Positions 60,957 to 64,000 of a stretch of DNA of 64,000 nt are shown here, in pieces. Source of the DNA: Chloroflexota bacterium. Lineage in GTDB: Bacteria > Chloroflexota > Anaerolineae > Anaerolineales > Villigracilaceae. Within the stretch, counting starts at the first letter, position 1, and every line of letters starts with the position of its first letter. The DNA lies in the NCBI GenBank assembly GCA_016235445.1, contig JACRLB010000020.1, forward strand, positions 18,896 to 82,895, written 5' to 3'. The notes below the pieces were generated by a model. That model searched no databases. It was not told the DNA's origin and saw only the letters and a list, made by a program, of their open reading frames with translations. The position numbers and the translations under genes are program-made.

Positions 60957-62399
60957 ATGCAGGCTGTACCCAGCGAATTTTTAGCCATTGACAGGAAGGA
61001 GAGGGCCAACCGTCCATTTTTCGATCTCGATCTCCGTCCGCCGGAAGTTCGCGCCTGTGATTTCGAAGATGTGGTCATAGAGTTCGATCCTGAACGCGCC
61101 ATGGTGGAAGCCGCGCGTTGTATCCATTGCCCGGACCCCGCCCCCTGCATGACGGCCTGCCCAACATCGAATGACATCCCCTCGGCCATGTGGTTAATCG
61201 AACAGGGACGTTTCGTGGATGCGGCTGGCATCTATCACAAGACCAGCTCCCTCCCCGAAGTATGCGGACGGGTTTGTCCGCATGAGGCGTTGTGCCAGGG
61301 TTCCTGCGTTTTGAACAAACATCATCAGCCCGTGCTGTGCGGCGAGCTGGAAGCTTTTACCGTGGACTACGAACGCCGCACCCGCGGATACAACATCCCC
61401 GTGGGTACGCCCAATGGAAAGAGGGTCGCCATCATCGGCGCGGGGCCGGCCGGCCTCGGCTGTGCAGACATCCTCGTGCAAAAAGGCTACGATGTTACGA
61501 TATTTGAATCCAAGCCTGCGCCCGGCGGGTTGCTTGTGTACGGCATTCCCAACTTCAAACTGCCGAAAGATGTCTGGCAGGAAAAATGGGAAGAGTATGA
61601 AAAAGCCGGCGTGAAGTTCGCGCCAAACACCTATATTGGAAAAGACAAAACCATCAACAGTTTATTCGGGGAAGGTTTTGAAGCCGTCTTCATCGGCGTC
61701 GGTTCTGAAATTGACGCGAAGATGGAAGACACGCCCGGCACCGATCTGCCCGGCGTGTACGAAGCCACAGACTTCCTCATCCGTGGGAATGTGGAAGCGG
61801 AACAACTGCCAGAAAATATGCGCCAGCCGCTCGAGATCGGCAAGCGTGTGGTGGTCATCGGCGGCGGTGACACGGCCTCCGACTGCCTGCGCACCGCGCT
61901 CCGTCTCGGCGCAGAGGATGTGACCTGCCTTTATCGCCGTACTGAAAAAGAAATGCCCGGCGGAAAGAAAGACCGCAAGATGGCGCGGGAAGAAGGAGCG
62001 AAGTACCGCTTCCTGACTCAACCTGTCAAATTCATCGGCGGTTCGGACGGTAAACTCGCCGCTGTGGAATGTATCGAAATGAAACTCGGCGAACCCGATG
62101 CCAAGGGACGCCGCAAGCCTGTCCCTGTGGAAGGCTCGAACTTCAGCGTCGCGGCGGATACCGCCGTCCTCGCGCTTGGCTACTGGCCCGACCCCATCAT
62201 CAGCAAGACCACGCCCGATCTCGAAACGCATGACTGGGGACTGGTGACCATAAAAAGCAAAGCCACTGGGCAGACCTCGCGTGAAGGTATATTCTCCGGC
62301 GGAGACTGCGTGACCGGCCCCGACCTCGTCGTCACCGCCATGGTGGCTGGAAGAAAAGCTGGGGTTGCCATTGATGAGTATTTGAAAAACAAGAAATAG
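60957..62399 (+). CDS. NAD(P)-dependent oxidoreductase, glutamate synthase small-subunit-like
   Basis: 480 residues; GGAGG lies 6 bases before ATG 60957. N-terminal [4Fe-4S] domain with CIHCPDPAPCMTACPTSNDIP and CGRVCPHEALCQGSCV, FAD loop AIIGAGPAGLGCADIL, second Rossmann VVIGGGDTASDCLRTAL, and GGDCVTGPDLVVTAM near the end. This is the GltD/NfnB/PreT-type FAD module that passes electrons between NAD(P)H, iron-sulfur clusters and a partner. No gltB large subunit or nfnA is adjacent, so it may be a stand-alone ferredoxin or dihydropyrimidine-type partner enzyme. The name GltD is avoided for that reason. Confidence 0.88.
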   Translation: MQAVPSEFLAIDRKERANRPFFDLDLRPPEVRACDFEDVVIEFDPERAMVEAARCIHCPDPAPCMTACPTSNDIPSAMWLIEQGRFVDAAGIYHKTSSLPEVCGRVCPHEALCQGSCVLNKHHQPVLCGELEAFTVDYERRTRGYNIPVGTPNGKRVAIIGAGPAGLGCADILVQKGYDVTIFESKPAPGGLLVYGIPNFKLPKDVWQEKWEEYEKAGVKFAPNTYIGKDKTINSLFGEGFEAVFIGVGSEIDAKMEDTPGTDLPGVYEATDFLIRGNVEAEQLPENMRQPLEIGKRVVVIGGGDTASDCLRTALRLGAEDVTCLYRRTEKEMPGGKKDRKMAREEGAKYRFLTQPVKFIGGSDGKLAAVECIEMKLGEPDAKGRRKPVPVEGSNFSVAADTAVLALGYWPDPIISKTTPDLETHDWGLVTIKSKATGQTSREGIFSGGDCVTGPDLVVTAMVAGRKAGVAIDEYLKNKK

Positions 62400-62406
62400 A
62401 AAAAAA

Positions 62407-62460
62407 CGTCCCGAAGGTTCTGTTAGACTCTTGATTTATCCAAACTAAACCTTCGGGACG
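62407..62460 (+). terminator. CGTCCCGAAGG-core hairpin, copy 3, after the oxidoreductase gene
   Basis: CGTCCCGAAGGTT (62407-62419) / AACCTTCGGGACG (62448-62460), perfect 13 bp with a 28-base loop, 8 bases after the stop at 62399. It shares its stem with the elements at 28022-28073 and 37862-37913, so the family may double as terminators. Confidence 0.6.
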
Positions 62461-62557
62461 GTGAAAATAAGAAATACCTGTTGTGAGGGCAGGGTGTAAC
62501 GAAGGGCAGGGCCGAAATGGTCCCGCCCTTTCCTTTTGCTTGCAAAATGACATTTGC

Positions 62558-62763
62558 CATTTGACTCCAATGCGGTCTTCACTATAATGGACATTAATAA
62601 CCTTGCGGGGAAAAGCAAAGACACCCCCACAACAAAAGAACACAAAACTTATGTTTCACAAGAGAGACTCAAAGTTTTGAGCGGCTTTATTTTGCTAACC
62701 GTTCTATCAGCCGCAATTTGAACCCGATGGGAGATTTCAAACCAATGCAAAATCTCAAAGAAA
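62558..62763. repeat. Left copy of a 1.24-kb tandem duplication boundary
   Basis: About 206 bases from CATTTGACTCCAATGCGGTC to CTCAAAGAAA recur at 63796-64000 with few changes. The left copy has ACACCCCCACAAC where the right has ACACCCCACAAC. Offset 1237-1238 bases. Confidence 0.85.
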
Positions 62764-63542
62764 GAAAGCCCCTGCTCTTCAAGATACTGGCTGTTGTTTT
62801 GCTGGTATTGCTGTGCTGTAATCTGCCGTCCCTGCTGTTCTGGTCGCTGTGTTTGAAAGAAGATCTCTTTCGCCCACCCAACACTAAAGTGATCGTCTCC
62901 GCCTGTAAAAGTGCGAAAGTGTTTGGTGTGCCCGGCGGAGAGGCATTATTCATCCGTGAGGGGCTTACCGACAAGATGTACATGCTGGATTTACGCACCG
63001 GGGAAAAGAGAGATATTCCCAATGACCCGCTTTTGCTTGACTATGGGGTATTTCTAACTCCAGAACTGGTCTGGCTGGAAGGCAGTTTTAGCCGACCAGA
63101 AAGTCCGGGTTACAGACCTCACTATATTCTTGATCTGACTGATGGTCAGCGTTATGAATTGCTTGAGTTGGACTGGCTTCCACGGCTGGAGGGCTTTAAG
63201 TTTGACCCTCAATACTATGCGTATTTTCAGACACCCGAAAAGGTCTTCATCCATCACTCGAGAAATACTCTAATTGCCTTATCCCCCGATTTCCGCCAGC
63301 ATCCTGAGAGGAATGTTATTTTTTCTCAGTACGCGCTTAGTCAAGGAACAAATCCCCAAAAAGGCGAACTCCTTGAGAAACTCATGAAAGACATAGGGAA
63401 AGGTTATGAGATCGTTGATTTCTCACTCAATTATGTTGATGTCCCCTCGCCAACAGGCAGATACATTGTCCGTGGTGACGGCATTTACATTTCGGAAACG
63501 CACACGCCAGTTGTGACCCCAGCCGGGATACGATCTGATTAA
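62727..63542 (+). CDS. Membrane-anchored protein of unknown function, 3' end apparently frameshifted
   Basis: About 271 residues. A short polar start, one membrane helix (KILAVVLLVLLCCNLPSLLF), then a beta-rich domain (LDLRTGEKRDIPNDPLLLDY, YILDLTDGQRYELLELDWL, RYIVRGDGIYISETHTP) reminiscent of WD/propeller-like surface proteins. The frame stops at 63542, but the next frame from 63529 reads on as YDLINFGPDFGGGYYYIPGP plus nine residues to a stop at 63618, which looks like the natural C-terminus, so one extra base near 63520-63530 is suspected. Start uncertain (ATG 62727 or 62745, with GGGAG before the latter). A second copy begins at the window end. Confidence 0.6.
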   Translation: MGDFKPMQNLKERKPLLFKILAVVLLVLLCCNLPSLLFWSLCLKEDLFRPPNTKVIVSACKSAKVFGVPGGEALFIREGLTDKMYMLDLRTGEKRDIPNDPLLLDYGVFLTPELVWLEGSFSRPESPGYRPHYILDLTDGQRYELLELDWLPRLEGFKFDPQYYAYFQTPEKVFIHHSRNTLIALSPDFRQHPERNVIFSQYALSQGTNPQKGELLEKLMKDIGKGYEIVDFSLNYVDVPSPTGRYIVRGDGIYISETHTPVVTPAGIRSD

Positions 63543-63731
63543 TTTTGGCCCGGATTTTGGAGGAGGATACTATTATATTCCCGGCCCTGTTCTCAAGTTG
63601 TACCTGGCTGAACCATAAGATAGCAACTCAGATCCGCAACCGTGTTACAGACTCAGCATTGATGAATGTGCAAAGGTGACTCTGCCACACAAGTCAAAGA
63701 AACCAAACAAAAAGATAAACAGGAGGATTTT

Positions 63732-63917
63732 ATGAAACCACAGCGTGCTATTTTCAAGAGGATCGCAATAACAATTACGGTGGGCGCGCTCCTGGCATTT
63801 GACTCCAATGCGGTCTTCACTATAATGGACATTAATAACCTTGCGGGAGAAAGCAAAGACACCCCACAACAAAAGAACACAAAACTTATGTTTCACAAGA
63901 GAGACTCAAAGTTTTGA
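63732..63917 (+). CDS. Small putative secreted/membrane peptide
   Basis: 61 residues with a perfect AGGAGG 5 bases before the ATG. Basic start and hydrophobic segment (FKRIAITITVGALLAFDS), then a charged tail. The last two thirds lie in the duplicated sequence. In the left copy the extra C (62611-62625) shifts the frame and no RBS precedes it, so only this copy could be expressed. Function unknown. Confidence 0.45.
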   Translation: MKPQRAIFKRIAITITVGALLAFDSNAVFTIMDINNLAGESKDTPQQKNTKLMFHKRDSKF

Positions 63918-64000
63918 GCGATCCTATTTTGCTGGCCGTTTTATCAGCCGCAATTTGAACCCGATGGGAGATTTCAAACCAATGCAAAATCTCAAAGAAA
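63796..64000. repeat. Right copy of the tandem duplication, running off the window
   Basis: Repeats 62558-62763 almost base for base, up to the last base of the window, which implies that a second copy of the 62727 gene follows. Confidence 0.85.
63964..64000 (+). CDS. Start of a second copy of the membrane-anchored protein gene (partial)
   Basis: The codons MGDFKPMQNLKE are identical to the first residues of the gene at 62727. Only the first 12 codons are in the window. Confidence 0.5.
   Translation, partial: MGDFKPMQNLKE

Noticed and set aside
60957..62399. Calling this gene gltD of glutamate synthase
   Set aside because: No large subunit gene adjacent; the module is shared by several enzyme types.

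Overview
The window looks like a chromosomal segment of an uncultured, probably anaerobic or facultative member of the Chloroflexota (Anaerolineae-like). This is inference. It rests on gene content (two tungsten aldehyde:ferredoxin oxidoreductases, class III aminotransferase arrays, a complete hyp set, UMF1 and KimA-like transporters, lipoproteins with Ser/Thr/Pro linkers), a base composition near 50% G+C, and spacers full of quasi-palindromic dispersed repeats. One tRNA gene (Pro, CGG) is present. There is no rRNA, CRISPR array, prophage or classical insertion sequence.

Region by region. (1) 1-2500: a sensor kinase cut by the left edge, a repeat-rich spacer and a small membrane protein. (2) 2538-22933, all on the minus strand: an amino-acid/polyamine catabolism island with two AORs, five class III aminotransferases, a saccharopine-dehydrogenase-like protein, a CoA-acylating semialdehyde dehydrogenase, a potABCD spermidine/putrescine transporter and two Lrp/AsnC regulators, interrupted by a frameshifted TumE-type toxin pair. 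(3) 23061-27885: a large membrane protein diverging from a GT2 / sulfotransferase / flippase operon. (4) 28166-34739: a GH36 glycosidase, ffh, a UMF1 transporter, an alpha/beta hydrolase and a thioredoxin-like lipoprotein whose first redox Cys codon is an in-frame TGA. (5) 34950-42388: P5C dehydrogenase, a split CoA-transferase, hydrolases, a DMT exporter and a STAS protein. (6) 42420-48527: hypABFCDE on the minus strand without hydrogenase subunits. (7) 48824-53757: a shortened KdpD/KdpE pair, a Usp-like membrane protein and a KimA-type potassium permease, then tRNA-Pro. (8) 53954-60675: lipoproteins, an M32 carboxypeptidase and a MacB-like efflux set. (9) 60957-64000: a GltD-like oxidoreductase and the start of a tandemly duplicated locus.

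How it may work together: polyamines and amino acids enter through PotABCD. The aminotransferases give semialdehydes, and the dehydrogenases and AORs oxidise them, yielding acyl-CoA, acids and reduced ferredoxin, under Lrp control. P5C dehydrogenase and the CoA-transferase across the window fit the same amino-acid-fermenting economy.

The most interesting observations are the candidate selenoprotein at 34200-34721 with a SECIS-like hairpin; palindromic repeats captured in frame inside hypF and a flippase gene; a MITE-like element with 17-bp inverted repeats and 10-bp flanking direct repeats upstream of hypA; and several apparent frameshifts (TumE, the right-edge gene) that need read-level checking.
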